The notes beneath the pieces were generated by a model. The model saw nothing but the letters and a program-made list of their open reading frames with translations, had not been told where the DNA came from and ran no database searches. Source: Clostridiaceae bacterium (GTDB lineage: Bacteria; Bacillota; Clostridia; Lachnospirales; Lachnospiraceae). Taken from it: a stretch of DNA of 23,560 bases. The stretch is from the NCBI GenBank assembly GCA_902362725.1, contig CABIXM010000034.1:1-23560 (forward strand), given 5' to 3'. Shown here piece by piece: positions 23,531-23,560 of the stretch; the stretch's first letter is position 1; each line of letters starts with the position of its first letter. Made by a program: the position numbers and the translations under genes.

Positions 23531-23560
23531 GTTTCTTTTTCTTGCTTTTTCCTGCATAAT

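Overview
The window looks like a chromosomal segment of a gut-type Firmicute, most likely Lachnospiraceae or a related clostridial family. The support is family resemblance: a type II-A Cas9 with Csn2, a YtrA-type GntR/ABC operon, an ABC-F ATPase, RarA, aspartate kinase and an AAA-ATPase/PD-(D/E)XK protein. Species cannot be assigned from the sequence. The left 9.5 kb (CRISPR locus) is visibly AT-rich; most of the rest is GC-richer, which fits a horizontally acquired defence island.

Left part (1-9500): a complete type II-A CRISPR-Cas locus, apart from the tracrRNA written on the minus strand. Order of transcription is cas9, cas1, cas2, csn2 with overlapping stops and starts. Next come a two-gene DUF3990/DUF3791-like module (candidate ADP-ribosyltransferase toxin plus partner), a leader, and an array of 30 repeats and 29 spacers with an exact 66-bp period. 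A tracrRNA is encoded divergently upstream of cas9, and the predicted tracrRNA and cas9 promoters share their -10 region.

The most unusual part is 2194-3404. The two-gene module lies between two copies of the CRISPR leader. Between its upstream leader copy and its start codon is a truncated reverse copy of the tracrRNA 5' end, so a transcript through it would be a near-perfect antisense of tracrRNA. Just after its last gene is the 5' half of a CRISPR repeat, in the variant that matches tracrRNA best. The module is therefore framed on both sides by tracrRNA-pairing sequence. This suggests, but does not prove, a toxin-like module wired to the type II RNA machinery, similar in logic to the RNA-based CRISPR-regulated toxin-antitoxins of type I systems.

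Middle part (9.5-15.6 kb): an ABC-F ATPase on the minus strand, then a divergent plus-strand operon of a YtrA-like GntR repressor, an ABC ATPase and an ABC-2-like permease. The operon has a near-consensus promoter, a 9-bp-arm palindromic operator over the -10, and a tandem 51-bp duplication in its 5' leader. Convergent to it is an AAA-ATPase/PD-(D/E)XK protein with an N-terminal helix-turn-helix and a strong promoter carrying two direct repeats 22 bp apart.

Right part (15.6-23.56 kb), all minus strand: a HEAT-repeat/THUMP-like methyltransferase with a short lipoprotein gene just downstream, rarA followed by a GNAT acetyltransferase, an aspartate kinase with its own promoter and terminator, and a two-gene operon of a YhbS-like and a YoaP-like acetyltransferase. 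Palindromic hairpin elements fill several gaps.
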